A stretch of 64,000 nucleotides of DNA from Patagioenas fasciata. Its lineage: Eukaryota > Chordata > Aves > Columbiformes > Columbidae. The notes below the pieces were generated by a model. That model was given only the letters and a program-made list of their open reading frames with translations. It had not been told where the DNA came from and did no database searches. The translations under genes and the position numbers were made by a program. Below, one piece after another: positions 40,401 through 53,500 of this stretch. Numbering within the stretch: the stretch's first letter is position 1; each line of letters starts with the position of its first letter. The DNA lies in assembly GCF_037038585.1 (NCBI RefSeq), contig NC_092521.1:110200605-110264604 (forward strand). The letters run 5' to 3'.

Positions 40401-43400
40401 TATGGTCAGAGGTTTTAAAAGGAATCCTTTGGACTTTGATTCAGCACAACACAGGCTGGGTACTGAGATTTTTATGGTATCAGTGACGTCTGTGTGGACT
40501 TCGCATAAGTACGTGATTTAGTACCTCTCTGAACTGTAGCCTGCAGAAAAGAATGGTGAACTAAGTGGACTAGATAAGGTCCCTGAAGATGATAATGAAT
40601 GTACTCAAATGGCCTGAAGATTTGAACTGTTTGAATCAAATCTCCGTAAGGAATGATAGTGAGATCTACTAGGTGTTTTCAAAGTGGGAAATACATTCAA
40701 AGTTTGACCCATCATGGCTCATCCAGACCTGCAGATCTTTTGCAAGGATGGTCCTGGATTACAACCTTCTATGAAGTGTGAGGAGTTTGAGTTTCAGGAT
40801 TTTCAGCAGGGCGTACACTGAAATTAGTCCCATTAGCAATTAAGGTGTTTTGAGGAGAGGATTTGATGTCTTAGACCATCATGATTCCATGAAGAACTTG
40901 TTAAAATACTGGTGTTAATGCTACATCAAACTGAGTGTTCTGTGGTATATAGTCTGATACTACTACCTGTAGAAGATCAGAATTTAATCAAGAAAATTAA
41001 GATTTGCTTTCTGTTTTGGAAGAAAAGGCTTCTGTATTGACAGACAGATAACTGCTGTGCATGTAATTTCCTAACCTTGTCTCCTATGACTCTGTTATAC
41101 AGAGCTGCATGTACATATGCAACAGAAGGAAAACTACAGCATAGCCTGATGGTAGTTCCTTTAGGCTGAATGCAAGTATGGCATATTCGTATGAGATGCT
41201 TGTAAAACTTTATTTCCAAATAGCAGCAACGAGTAGTGGTTTCCAGCATGTCTCTTGGAGCTCTGGAAATGGATATTTTACTCAGCACTATGAATAAGAG
41301 CCAGCTGGGATTTGTTCAGATAAGCTCTTTCCTTCTTGATATATTTTAATATCTCCATTTTTGCCACAAGTGTCTTCAAGTTAGTATTACTTCATTTTTT
41401 TTAAGACTTCAGCTTTCTATGTTTGTGGTCCAGAACCCACCAGTCTGCCGAAGATAAACTGAAATAGGATGTATCTGTTGGGCATGTAACTTCCTCCTAA
41501 AGGAAAAAAGTGAAAGACTCCAAATTTTGAGTTCTTCATCTTTCTCTGGTGTTACCTTTTGTTCCAGTAGGAAAAAGACTGATAGGATCAATTACAGCTT
41601 TTTCTTCTGTTTTCAGACCTGAGCCAAGAAAGCACAAAAGCAGCAGCACACTTTTGCCCAGTATATTGCAATGTAATTGCATCATTCAATAAAAATTGCA
41701 ATTGACTCTGCAGTATAAAGGAGAAGGGAATGGGAACGAGAAACTGGCAGGCAAGTTGTGGCTCCCCTTAAATGTATGCACGAGAAGCATAATGTATCAA
41801 TGGAAGAGTAGATAGGACTAGGCCCTAGGGGTTATATTCTCATTACCTGTTCACAAAATGTGAAGGGGAAGTAGACTGGCAGACTAAACTTATTAACTAT
41901 TTTCTATTTGGGGAAGATTAAATTTTGAGGAAAAACATCCAGTAATCACTGGGGTACTATTTATATCATCATAAACTTGTGTCAACTGATTTTAATAACG
42001 ATTATTATTATAAAAACCAGTAACTCTTATCTCTGCCACTGCACACGTGCTGTTGTAATAAGGAATTTTCCTTTTTTTCCTTCTCCCTTCTGCTCCTTCA
42101 CACAATACCCTGACTTAACTCAATTTCTTCTCCCCTCTTCCCCCCCCCAGCTGTCAATCACTGTCACATTGCTTTGCATCATACACATCAAGAAGAGCAG
42201 CTTTTTCCATCAAGTAAGCCAATTCTAAAGCTGCCTTCCCAGAGGCTACACAGATTGTACAAGCTGGAAGAGCTCAGGAAAGAGTAAACCGGACAATAAC
42301 AAAGGCTCCCAGAGCTGCTTCTGCCTGCCAATCTCTCATGCATGTATTCACATAGCACTATATATAGGGCATGCCTCCAGGGCCAGAATCGTGTCTATCA
42401 GCTCAGGAGCAGACCTCCTATCCACACCATTAATCACAGTGGGGAGGAGGGAAACGGCTCATTACGCTACAGCAGTGATATTGTCCATTCTGTCTTCTGC
42501 AAATTACAGGAGTTGTCTCAGTGTTGCATTCAGCATCCCCTGACTTTTGAAGTCCATGATCGGTGAGAGGGAACAAAACTTCTTAACAGGACTGTTTACC
42601 TGTGGGCAACAGAGGTTAGCCAGCAAACTGCATTTAGTGAGTTTAGAGTGCTATAGCAAGGCAAGCTTTCCAAAATATTTTTTCTGCTGTTAAGTCTTTG
42701 GTGGCATTCCTTCCTTCTCCCAGAATGATAGGTTTGAGGGAACTTTTCTGTTCTGCAGTATTTTCAAGCCCCTCAGTCCGCTTCCAGTATAGTTTGTGCG
42801 TGTGACACCTCTAAGGCATCCTTTATGACCGATGGACTTTTGAGTAAGAGCTTCCTGCAGTATTCTGGCCTTCCTTAAAGGTCTGTGCTTTGCTGAAGAA
42901 TCTTATGACTATTTATGGGTACCCTTTCAAAGCAGCAGGCAGACATTTATCCACCTGGCCAACAATGATGTTGGAAGTCATATAACCACACTTTTGCTCA
43001 CAGCTTTTAGGCTTGACACTTTATTGCTCTCTTTTCTACTTATGTACCTGTAAATGAGCCCTATACTTCAAAATCTGTATCATCCAGGTTTCACTCTTGC
43101 ACATGACTTGACATCACAAACGTCTTGCCGTGTACTTAACTCACTGCTGCCAGGGCTCATCTATATCAGTCCTGTACAGACCTTGCAAAGTTCTCCAACT
43201 CTGCCTGGAAATGTTGGTGTTTTACTTGGTGTTTTCTAAACCCAGTCTCCAGTGAGGTTTGTGCTCTCATCAGACTTTCTTCCTGGATGATTTTAAGGAT
43301 TGCTGTGAAGTGCTTCCCTTGTTTTCATGACGTCTGCATTGTAGTGAGCATGCGTGTGATGTTATTTTGATGGTTCTTGAAACGAACCTCCCTGTTCCTA

Positions 43401-44590
43401 GAAGAGTAGTGCTGCCTGTTCCATAACTGATGTACCTTTTGATAGGTGACCATGCCTTAAATTACAAAATGGATTTAATTGTTCAGTGATCACCAACCCT
43501 GATGCTGGGTCTGAAGCTTGCAGGAGACATCTCTAGGTTTTGAGGGTGACCTCAGTGATACACTGGCCTCTTCCATATCACTGAATGTTTTGTAGTGATA
43601 TGTAACAATATACTCCTAAAGTTATGGTATTAAGAGGGATATGTGCTCTCCACATCTTCCAAGATGAGTTGTAGGTCTCGCTTGCTTTGAGACTTTTGTG
43701 TTTGGCTAATTATGAAAAGGGTCTGCTCTGACTGGAATATCCAAGGACTAATCTTTCCATGTGTCAATATATTCTTGGCTACTTCTGCTTGCTCTGTAGG
43801 CATATAGACATCAGAGATTTTTTTTTTTTTTAATTCGATGTTGTAGAAGATTTAGTATAGTAGAGCACACAAGAATTCAAATGAAAGGATTATAGCTATA
43901 TTTTTTTTTCCTATGAGCATTAGTCATAGCTGCATCCATCATGCACTATGCAGCAGACTTGTTGAAACTATTGGTTGGAAAACCCATAGCAGTAACTAAG
44001 TGAATGCTTATAATTTGGAAATACTGTATGCTTTATGAATGCTCTGTCTTATTTGAAAGTAGAAATTCATGCTGTTGGGATTTTTTTTAAATTTTGAGCA
44101 AACATACCTAGTTAAAATAAGAAACAACATAGGAAATTAAATCTTACACCTATGATTCTTCCCTCAGGATAAAGAGATTCATATTCATATCCTTTTTAAA
44201 TGTACTTATTTCCTTTTCTAACACTTAAGCCACACCTCCAAATATTTGCATTAGTCTGCTGTAGATAGCAACTTAATCAGAAACTTATTTTTTCATCCTT
44301 CAGATATTTTTAAGAAATATGTGCACTTAGGAGGAATTTAAGCTGCTATAATTGTTTCTAGAACTAACAAATGTTTTTAAGTAATTTTTAGCAAAATATG
44401 CTTTTCCTCTGAGCTAATTTTACTTGCAGTAAAATTTTCTCTGTTTCAAAGTAAAAAATATTTCACATCTGGTGGTGAATTTAAACCGTCAGCCAGATAG
44501 CTAATGTCTATGAAATTCTGCTAGGTATCATACATTTTGTGAAGTAACTACAAATGTCAAGTACACCAAATGGCCAGGGTGGGAAAAGAA
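31458..44590. other. Non-coding stretch, no gene seen
   Basis: About 13 kb without an assignable gene. Local GC-richer patches lie at about 33,150-33,440 and 38,200-39,350 but carry only overlapping chance frames. A CTATATATAGGG TATA-like string at 42,359 has no supporting downstream exon. Confidence 0.65.
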
Positions 44591-45133
44591 ATCACAGTAT
44601 CACAGTATCACAGTATGTTTGGGATTGGAAGGGACCTCAAAAGATCATCCAGTCCAATCCCCCTGCTGGAGCAGGAACGCCTAGGTGAGGTCGCACAGGA
44701 ATGTGTCCAGGCGGGCTTTGAATGTTTCCAGGGAAGGAGACTCCACAACCTCCCTGGGCAGCCTGTTCCAGTGTTCTGTCACCCTCACTGAGAAGAAGTT
44801 CTTTCTCAAATTTAAGTGGAACCTCTTGTGTTCCAGCTTGATCCCATTGCCCCTTGTCCTATCATTGTTTGCCACTGAGAAGAGCCTGACTCCATCCTCG
44901 TGGCACTCACCCTTTATATATTTATAAAGATTAATAAGGTCACCCCTCAGTCTCCTCTTCTCCAAACTAAAGAGCCCCAGCTCCCTCAGCGTTTCTTCAT
45001 AAGGGAGATGCTCCACTCCCTTAATCATCTTTGTTGCCCTACGCTGGACCCTCTCCAGCAGTTCCCTGTCCTTCTTGAACTGAGGGCCCCAGAACTGGAC
45101 ACAATATTCCAGATGGGGTCTCACCAGGGCGGA
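44591..45133 (-). mobile_element. CR1 3'-end fragment, near-identical to the 48.9-kb copy
   Basis: It begins with three ATCACAGT octamers (44591-44614) and matches the 48.9-kb copy almost base for base up to 45,133, where the sequence breaks into unrelated DNA. The minus strand keeps about 147 open codons of the C-terminal end of CR1 ORF2 (44681-45124) ending in the same LDTFLCDLT. Only a handful of differences are visible over 540 bp, so both copies belong to the same young subfamily. Their flanks are unrelated, so they are separate insertions and not a segmental duplication. Confidence 0.95.
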
Positions 45134-45589
45134 AATGTCAAATAAGATCCAATCATATTTAATAAGTTTGATTTTGAGTGCAAAACAAAATTCAGAAAGG
45201 TTGCGTCCTCAGATGTTGATAGGAATGTTCCTGCTGCAATACCCCTCAGACACTGATAATTAGTGAGGAATGACAACTGTTTGAAAATGGCAGTAATTTC
45301 AGGTGAGATAAGGAACATTCCACCCTATAAATCAGATTTACTTTATGGAAACTCCCTATAGCATAAAAAAGAGTCTGAGGATGCATTTTCTTACTTGGCA
45401 ATTGCAGCCGTCATGGTCTTTCAACCCCAAGTGCTAGAAATTAGTAGGTGTTGGCAGAAGTAGACAAGCTGTAATGTACTTGGCTTAGTCTTTTATTTTA
45501 CTCACAACTACTGGATTTGTAATTCCTTTTCCTTCCCACTTCTTGCAAGGTGTTAGGAGTGGTTTATTGGTAGGTTAAAAGCCAATGTC

Positions 45590-46015
45590 AAGTCCTCCAT
45601 ACAGTGCAACGGGCAAGCCCGCTGACATGCATCACTGTGCTGTGGCGTGATTGTTGCAATCCATCTTGACCAATGTGTTTGAAAGCGGAACTACAAATAA
45701 TCAATTGCACTCCTGAAACTTTCATGCCTTTGCTTGCACCGTGTAGCACTACATTAATTTAGCAGTGCATTCGGCCTCTGCACTCCAGGGTCAAGAGCTC
45801 ACATCACCCGGCCTGGGCAGTGCCTGACCTAGCGCCTCATGATTAATGCAGAAGCCTTTAATTCCACTCAGCCCAGGCAGAAAGCACGGTCCTAGGCCTG
45901 CCAAGGCAGCAGGAGGAAACATCCCCCAAAACACTGAATCCTTAACAATCACAGGGCCTGGAAGTGCATGACGTGTTTCTGAATGCAGAGGATGAATCGC
46001 TAGCCAATTTGCAAA
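45590..46015. promoter_or_regulatory. Candidate conserved non-coding element (enhancer-like composition)
   Basis: A roughly 420-bp non-repeat block is more balanced in base composition than its surroundings and dense in recognisable factor-type motifs. These include TGATTGTTGCAAT, ATAATCAATTG, ACATTAATTTAGC, CTCATGATTAATGC and GCATGACGTG, without long frames. Such sequence next to a developmental or signalling locus often proves to be a conserved enhancer. Conservation cannot be seen from one sequence, so this is a candidate only. Confidence 0.3.
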
Positions 46016-46024
46016 AGGAAAGGT

Positions 46025-46043
46025 GGGGGGGGGGGGGGGGGGG
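46025..46043. repeat. G19 homopolymer
   Basis: Nineteen uninterrupted G residues preceded by GGT and followed by CACGGG. It can form quadruplex structures and its length is likely to be uncertain in any assembly. Confidence 0.97.
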
Positions 46044-48930
46044 CACGGGTAGGCTTTTCAAAGGTCAGGAGGAGGAAACAAACCAACACGCGGAGTGTTG
46101 TTCATATTGGAAATCATTACTCGAAATCAATCAGACTTTTCCAGAGTGCACAACTAACTAAAGGATCCTCAGTAGCTAGATTTCCACTCAAAATCTGACA
46201 GTCGATGAGACCTGGGACGTGTCTTTAATGGTGAATCTACCTTTTTTAGTTTCGGGGACAAACATTATATTGACCCTGTTGTGTTCAACAGCCCTGACAA
46301 GAAATCTGAGTCTTGCATCCTAAAAAATACCGTAAAAGCAAGCAGACAAAAACTTTAAATTATGCACATGCACTGACTTAGTCATTCATATACATGGCAG
46401 GCACCACGCCTGTGTACTTCATGAAGCAAAGTGCTCTAATGGGGAGCAAAGTGGAAGAAGCGGGTATTACTAGGGAAAATAGGCTTTGCTGTGTCCTAAG
46501 TTACATTCTTATAGGGAGGGGGAGATTATAGCTTCAAAAGAAGGAAGATTGTGAAGACACAGTGGTCAACACTACTTCAAAAAAATAATTTGTGTTTTGG
46601 AGGCATGGAGAGCCATCTAATCCAATTGAGTGAACTAAAAACTGTGTTTTGCAGTCTCCTGTTGAGTTTCATGTTCTGTCTCAGGGGTGGCACAGATACA
46701 CTTTGCTGGTTTTCTGTGAGTGAGTTTGGAGGAGCTGCAGCTCCATGAATGTCAACAAATGTTGCAAGTTTACCATGAAGTTTGAAGATAAATGGAATAG
46801 AATTAATAAACACCAGAAATGGCTTTGTAATTGAAATAGTACAGACATTAGAGGTACATAGAATGTTAGTAATCATATTAATTATTTGTTAACAGAAAGA
46901 CAAAGTATCAAAATTAAAAATCAAAAAGCTTAGTTGTTCACATGCAGATCTAGGGGGATGTTTTGTAACAGAAATAATTGCTTTTGCTTCATCCTCAGGG
47001 TGATATTATCTGTGTCTAATTGTTTTCCTGAAGAAAGCAGAGCAATCTAAAATTCTAAGTAAGGCAGAGCAATTGCAGGGGTGAAAATAACGACATTTTA
47101 GAAACCTCTTACAGCATCCCACCCCAATGCAGTGAAAGGAAGCGGTGCTGCTAGGAAGGGTAAAGATAAATGGAATTACTTTTCTATTAGAAGTATAATA
47201 GACTTTATTAGTTAGTCACCTGTGCCCAGAATAGATCAGCTGTCAGGGAGAGCAAGTAGACGAACATGTACCTTGTGAGCTGTCAGAAGCAGATCAGTGT
47301 GGGTTTTTTAAATAATAATTACCCACTTCCAGAGAAATGTTTTAGACAAAAGCACAGCTGCTTTATTGATGATGCCTTTTGTGCATAAGGATGAACATTC
47401 TAGTTTGTTCTTTTCATTTTTCCATGTAAATGTAATATCATATTTCCATAAAACCCTTTTAGGAAATGGTGCCATTTGCTATTAAAGCTTGCATAATAAA
47501 ATTATTTGTCAGGGATTTAATTTGATAAAGTAGGTTATTTGTGATAAAGTGCTAGTAGCTGAGAGGAGCTGCTGCTTGCATTCGAGACTGGTGATGCCCT
47601 TGCCCTCTGCAAGCCACCATGCAACCTACTGTCCTGGGATTCAGTGTGGCAGGGCACATAGAGGCTACCAACTTTTTCTGCACCCTGACCAGTGCTCAGA
47701 GGTGAAGGCAACTGTTTGCTTCCTTGTGGTCAGAGGAGGACCCTGAGCACCAGATCTGTTCATCTGGCACAGTTTAACAGACCTTCTGGTCTGGCAACTT
47801 GATTGAAATGAGGTCTGAGAGCAAGAAACTCTGCAGCTGGTGGTCCAGAGAATCCATGGCGCATAGGTGGATGCTGAGGGCCACCCAGGAGTTCAAAGAG
47901 CAGCTGTGAGCTGAGTCAGTTCTGGTGGGGGCTGGACTTGGCGGGGAAGGGTTTAAATACATGGAGTATGTTGAACTCCTCTGCTATTGTAACATTGCAT
48001 GTTGTGCACAGCCAGCTTTGTTTTGCCACAACCATTGGTTCCAGCCCGCTACAGTTCAGCTGCTTTGCTTCCTGCCCCTACAAAATGTGACAGAAGCTGG
48101 AGTTAAGGAGTGAGCTTTTACAGAGATTTGTCAAATCATATTTAATTTAATTTTGGCACTGTAGCCCCAGTGACAGAGCAACTTGTACAGCAGAACAGGG
48201 CTCTGGATATGGAGCTGAGCTAGTGCTGGCAGCAATGATAAGGAGGAGAAGTTAGCATGCTTAAATTTGTTTTTCAGAGCTGGCGAGGGATTGGCTTCAG
48301 ATCAACTCCCTTAGGAGAATCACATCCCTACCACAGGGAAAGGAAGCGGAGCAGTGCTGGATTTGCTGGCAGACTTAACATTGGGTATTCTTCCTACGCA
48401 CTGGCAGGCAGTAGAGGAGGTTGACTGGCTGAGACCATGGTGTAGTGTTTATGGCAGGGCTGCTGTTCTCCTCTGTGGAGCAGGTGAGCAAGATCTCCAT
48501 TTAATCCAAGCAGTGTAGGTATTTACTGAGCAAATATCCATATACTCATATTTCAGCTACAGGCCCAGTTTGGATGTTGTGGGAATAATCATGATATCTG
48601 CACATTTTTGCAAATTTTAGGAATAACAGTACCATGCAGAAGCTGGAAGAGTTGTATTATACATGTGTTTTAAAATCCTCTTTTGCTGCCTTTTATGAAT
48701 TTATGTATCTAAATGTGACAGAATTTATCAGGATTCCAAAGAATAGAAGAGAAGAATAATTAACTATGTGTTCTGCTTAACTAATATCACACATAAAACC
48801 CACTGAAGGATAGATGGGTTTCTGTGAGAGGGTGTTTTTTTCATCTTTATCCGAAGTGCTGGAAAGTGTAGCTAGAGGCAAGATGTTGATCAAGGTCAGT
48901 CCTGGATCTGGTTGTGTTTTAAAGCTTTCT
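46044..48930. other. Non-coding DNA between the two CR1 copies
   Basis: No gene is seen. The sequence at about 47,550-48,490 is GC-richer than average and has short frames on both strands without family features. It would be lost if the flanking near-identical CR1 copies recombined. Confidence 0.6.
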
Positions 48931-50522
48931 AGTATCACAGTATCACAGTATCACAGTATGTTTGGGATTGGAAGGGACCTCAAAAGATCATCTAGTCCAA
49001 TCCCCCTGCTGGAGCAGGAACGCCTAGGTGAGGTCGCACAGGAATGTGTCCAGGTGGGCTTTGAATGTCTCCAGGGAAGGAGACTCCACAACCTCCCTGG
49101 GTAGCCTGTTCCAGTGCTCTGTTACCCTCACTGAGAAGAAGTTCTTTCTCAAATTTAAGTGGAACCTCTTGTGTTCCAGCTTGATCCCATTGCCCCTTGT
49201 CCTATCATTGTTTGCCACTGAGAAGAGCCTGACTCCATCCTCATGGCACTCACCCTTTATATATTTATAAACATTAATAAGGTCACCCCTCAGTCTCCTC
49301 TTCTCCAAACTAAAGAGCCCCAGCTCCCTCAGCCTTTCTTCATAAGGGAGATGCTCCACTCCCTTAATCATCTTTGTTGCCCTACGCTGGACCCTCTCCA
49401 GCAGTTCCCTGTCCTTCTTGAACTGAGGGGCCCAGAACTGGACACAATATTCCAGATGGGGTCTCACCAGGGCGGAGTAGAGGGGAAGGAGGACCTCTCT
49501 CGATCTACTGACCACCCCCCTTGTAATACACCCAAGGATGCCATTAGCCTTCCTGGCCACAAGGGCACAGTGCTGGCTCATGGTCATCCTGTTGTCCACC
49601 AGGACCCCCAGGTCCCTTTCCCCTACACTGCTCTCTAATAGGTCATGCCCCAACCTATACTGGAACTTGGGATTGTTCCTGCCCAGATGCAGGACTCTAC
49701 ACTTTCCCTTGTTAAATTCCATCAGATTATCCCCCGCCCAACTCTCCAGCCTGTCCAGGTCCCGCTGGATGGCGGCACAGCCTTCTGGCATGTCAGCCAC
49801 TCCTCCCAGCTTAGTGTCATCAGCAAACTTGCTGATAGTACACTCAATTCCCTCGTCTAAATCATTAATGAATATATTGAATAATATTGGCCCCAGTACT
49901 GACCCCTGAGGCACTCCACTAGATACTGGCCTCCAACTGGACTCCGCACTATTGACCACCACTCTCTGGCTTCTCTCTTTAAGCCAGTTTGCAACCCACC
50001 TCACTACTCTGTTGTCGAGACCACACCTCCTCAATTTAGCTGTGAGGATGCTGTGAGGGACTGTGTCAAAGGCTTTACTGAAGTCAAGGTAGACCACATC
50101 CACCGCTCTGCCATCATCCATCCACCTTGTTACATTCTCATAAAAGGCTATGAGGTTGGTCAAGCATGACTTACCCTTGGTAAAGCCATGCTGACTGCCC
50201 CTAATGACCCTCTTATCCCTGATGTGCCTTGAGATGGCACCAAGGATAAGCTGTTCCATTACTTTCCCAGGGACAGAGGTGAGGCTGACCGGTCTATAAT
50301 TACCCGGGTCCTCCTTCTTGCCCTTTTTAAAGACTGGAGTGACATTTGCTTTCCTCCAATCCTCGGGCACCTCTCCCGTTTCCCAAGACTTGGCAAAAAT
50401 GATGGATAGCGGTCTAGCAATGACTTCAGCCAGCTCCCTCAGCACCCGCGGATGCATCCCATCTGGACCCATGGATTTATGGACGTCCAGACTACTTAAT
50501 TGTTCCCTAACCCATGTCCCCT
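48931..50522 (-). mobile_element. CR1 non-LTR retrotransposon, 5'-truncated, ORF2 3' half intact
   Basis: The plus strand starts with three copies of an ATCACAGT octamer (48934-48957), the reverse complement of a CR1 3' tail. It then runs through the CR1 3' UTR and into an open reading frame read leftward. The upstream end at about 50,522 is abrupt, giving a 1.59-kb copy that lacks the 5' UTR, ORF1 and the endonuclease domain. Same-strand copies share high identity over the first 540 bp. I see no clear target-site duplication, as is usual for CR1. Confidence 0.97.
49024..50472 (-). pseudogene. CR1 ORF2 fragment: reverse transcriptase and C-terminal region, 482 codons open
   Basis: The frame is the C-terminal part of the CR1 pol-like protein. 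Near residue 16 it has the CR1 linker ([20 protein letters not shown] covers residues 38-57), then the RT block [18 protein letters not shown], the first catalytic block with D in [14 protein letters not shown] (about residues 125-138), [21 protein letters not shown] (about 184-204) and the second catalytic block KFADDTKL (about 215-222). The C-terminal part ends with the conserved LDTFLCDLT. No stop or frameshift interrupts it, and the frame continues about 16 codons upstream of the listed ATG to the truncation point. Without endonuclease or promoter it should not move by itself. The intact frame indicates recent insertion, not selection. Confidence 0.93.
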
Positions 50523-53500
50523 AGTGCCATGGTGTTCAAAACCTGAGTTCATGGACGTAGTCTCCTAGCGCTGAGATTTGAGTCAGGAAAAGATTGCCTG
50601 TCCTTCCTCTTCCCCCACCTCTCTTCCCTGTCTCCAACAGCCCCATCAAGAGGAATGTAGAGGGAATTTCACTCCTTTCTGCAGCATTGTGGGTGGTCAT
50701 TTGCTAGGATCATTTGGATATCTTCCTCTAACAAATTCAGCAGATTTCAGCATTACATGCATCATATCAACATGGTGTAGCAGCTTTCCAAATAGCAAGT
50801 ATTGTCAAGTTCTTTGCCATCATGTCAAACCAGAGTTTCAGACCTAAATGCCAAGTGAACATGTCATTTTTAGCTAATCTTGGGTTTCGGTGTTGTACCA
50901 GGTTGCCAGTCTCAGCTTTATGTGACTAAGTAATGTCTCTGAAGCATGGCAGCATAATAAAATCTTCACTATGACGTGTCTTCTGGATAAATATAGAACT
51001 AAGACAATTCATTAGCTAATGCATCTCAGCATTACTCTTACCCCTTTTTTCTCATGAGAATAGCGTATCTCACAACACAGAGACAGACCAAAATAGCAAC
51101 AAGTTAGTTTTTCTAGATTATATGCAAGATCTATGCAGTACTGACTGTCAAACTGAAACTATATTTTAATTCTGTAGCTGTTGAATGCTCTAACACTATT
51201 ATTAATAGCACCTGCCACTTCTACAGCCCCTCAGAGTTGTAAGTAGTTTGATAAACATTATGCAAACTCACTGGAAAGCATCAAAAATGAAGTAAACACT
51301 CTGCTTCTTACTGGCTAAAATAAATTATTTAAACTACTTCATAGCCTGGTTTTGCCTTTAGCTTAGGGGAACAATCATCCAGACCAGCTAGTTCCCTGAT
51401 TTTCTTTATACTTACATTTTTGGTGAATCACTTGTAGATTGGTACAGCTATATCATATCTACATCGGAAAGGCACTCGTGAAAATAGTATATATACAGTT
51501 TCCATGTCAGACTTTCCAGACCACTTTAATTAAGAGGCTAAAGTGATTTTGAATAAACGATGGAGCACATCTTGCTGGTAGTGCTAAAATGCTGCTAATA
51601 GCCATAGAAGCTTCCTTCAGTTAATGATTCTCGTTGATTTTGGTGAAGCAGTAGTGGCAGCAGAGATGTAACTGTAGGAAGTGCTCTATTTCTTAGCATC
51701 ATTTTTATCAGCTTATCATTTTAAATTGCCTTCAAGCAGGTGATGTGACAGGAGGAGCTTGAGTTATTCTTACAGTACCACCATGATTACAAAGCTGGAA
51801 AAATATGTGGAAAAAAATGTGTGCTGGAAATAAATGTGAAAACTTCTGACATCCATTTGCATTTCTGAAGGCTCACTCAACATGGGTGGTTTCTATCCAG
51901 GGCAGAACATGCAGTGCTGTGAACATATTTTTCTCCCTTTTTAAATGAAATTGTTAAGCCTTGACAGCCAGTGCTTTTGTTGTCGTTTCCTAAATTCCCA
52001 CCGATGTGAGGCCAGGCAGCCTGTGCTGCAGAGCCCCTGCCCATAATCTTTGCCAGCGTCTGAACTGGTGGAATAATGCCCGGCTTTGCCTGCTGGGCCC
52101 CCTCCACCCCAAATCCTCTCGATGCTTTCATGAGCCCACTCATATAGTTCTGTTGAGATTTTAAAAAAAACATTGTTCTGTGCTACAAAACCAGGTACCA
52201 AAAGTTATGATAATTATACAAATTGCCCAATGCAATCTCTGCTTATTCAAAACTCCCCTTGGCCCCAAGCGAATCTGTGCCATGGCAGGCTGGCCTGTCC
52301 TCTCCCAGCAGACTCAGCAAGCCTTTGTGCTACTTCTGTGCTGTGTCAGTATTGAAAATAGTTTGTGTTTTATTGTAAATTACTGTTATTTGCAACTTCC
52401 AGTTTTGCAATTCCCACTCCACAGAGATCAAGGACTCAATTTTTCCTTTGTACACATCAGTGTAAATCAAGATTAACTCCAGTGAAGTCAGGCTAATCTC
52501 AGGTGTAAAACTAGGAGGAACGAAAGGAAAATCAGGCTATAAACTATTTCGTTTTTATTTTTAAATAGCAAAATTAATGCTGCTGTTCTGCAGACACAGG
52601 GTGACCTGCAAAGTACTAGCTCATGCGTTACTAATGCATCTCCATTTAAATGCAGATTTTTGCTCCTAACACAGAACTTCAGGGAAATCCTCTCCAGATA
52701 AACTATAATAGAATACCAAATGGTAATTCAATATTTCATTTTAACTTGTGTTTCGGTTTATTGATCTTAATTTTCTATCATTTTGATGCCACATTTGCCT
52801 AAGGGGAAGAGGATTATATTTACTATACTAAGGCTTTTAATTAATAATTAATTATCTTGATATTCCAAACATCAATGGCAGCAGCATCAATCTGCTTGTG
52901 CTCCTGTACCTATTTATATTTTTGATGGTAGAAATTGGCAAGGTGCGACTTTACATGTTTCAGTAAGTAATTGAGACTCACGGTTGAGAAAAGGGAGCAT
53001 AGCATAGCACAGATATCATGGTATCATGGGACATGCTTATTGTGCTAGTGTTTTATTCTCAGTCATTTGTGGTAACAGTAGTAAGATCTTGACTTGTTGG
53101 TGAAATCCCATGAAGCAGGGATCCTTGTGCTACACATGAGGCGTGACTGATCAACCATTCTCACACCAAAATCACTTCTTTCACTAAATCTGCTCCTAGA
53201 TAAGGAAGGACTAATCCCTCATAAACTCCTCAACCAGCGTGTCCATTAGATATTGCAGTTAAAAGCCTCTCTCTCAGCTGTCTCGATTTTGCTGTGGTTT
53301 TGGTATTGGTGTAGGAATAACCAGAGGGCCTGCTTGTTCCAGCAAGCCTTTCAAATTAATGACAGCATTTGGTTTTGCTGTATCTGATACGTTTAAGAAG
53401 AACTTTTTTCTCTGTATATCCTTCCCTCAAGTCCTGCTTAAGTGCAGCTTATAAAATGTACATGAGACCCTGATAGAAGCTCTCTTCTGCTGGACTGAAC

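Noticed and set aside
42359-42370. TATA-box-like CTATATATAGGG
   Set aside because: No start-site context, CpG island or downstream exon; AT-rich DNA produces such strings by chance.
44591-49480. Interpreting the two CR1 copies as a segmental duplication
   Set aside because: Homology stops exactly at the CR1 boundaries; the flanking sequences are unrelated.
49028-49909. Plus-strand frames of 80-131 codons at 49.0-49.9 kb and 44.7-45.1 kb
   Set aside because: They are antisense shadows of the CR1 ORF2 frame and appear identically in both CR1 copies.
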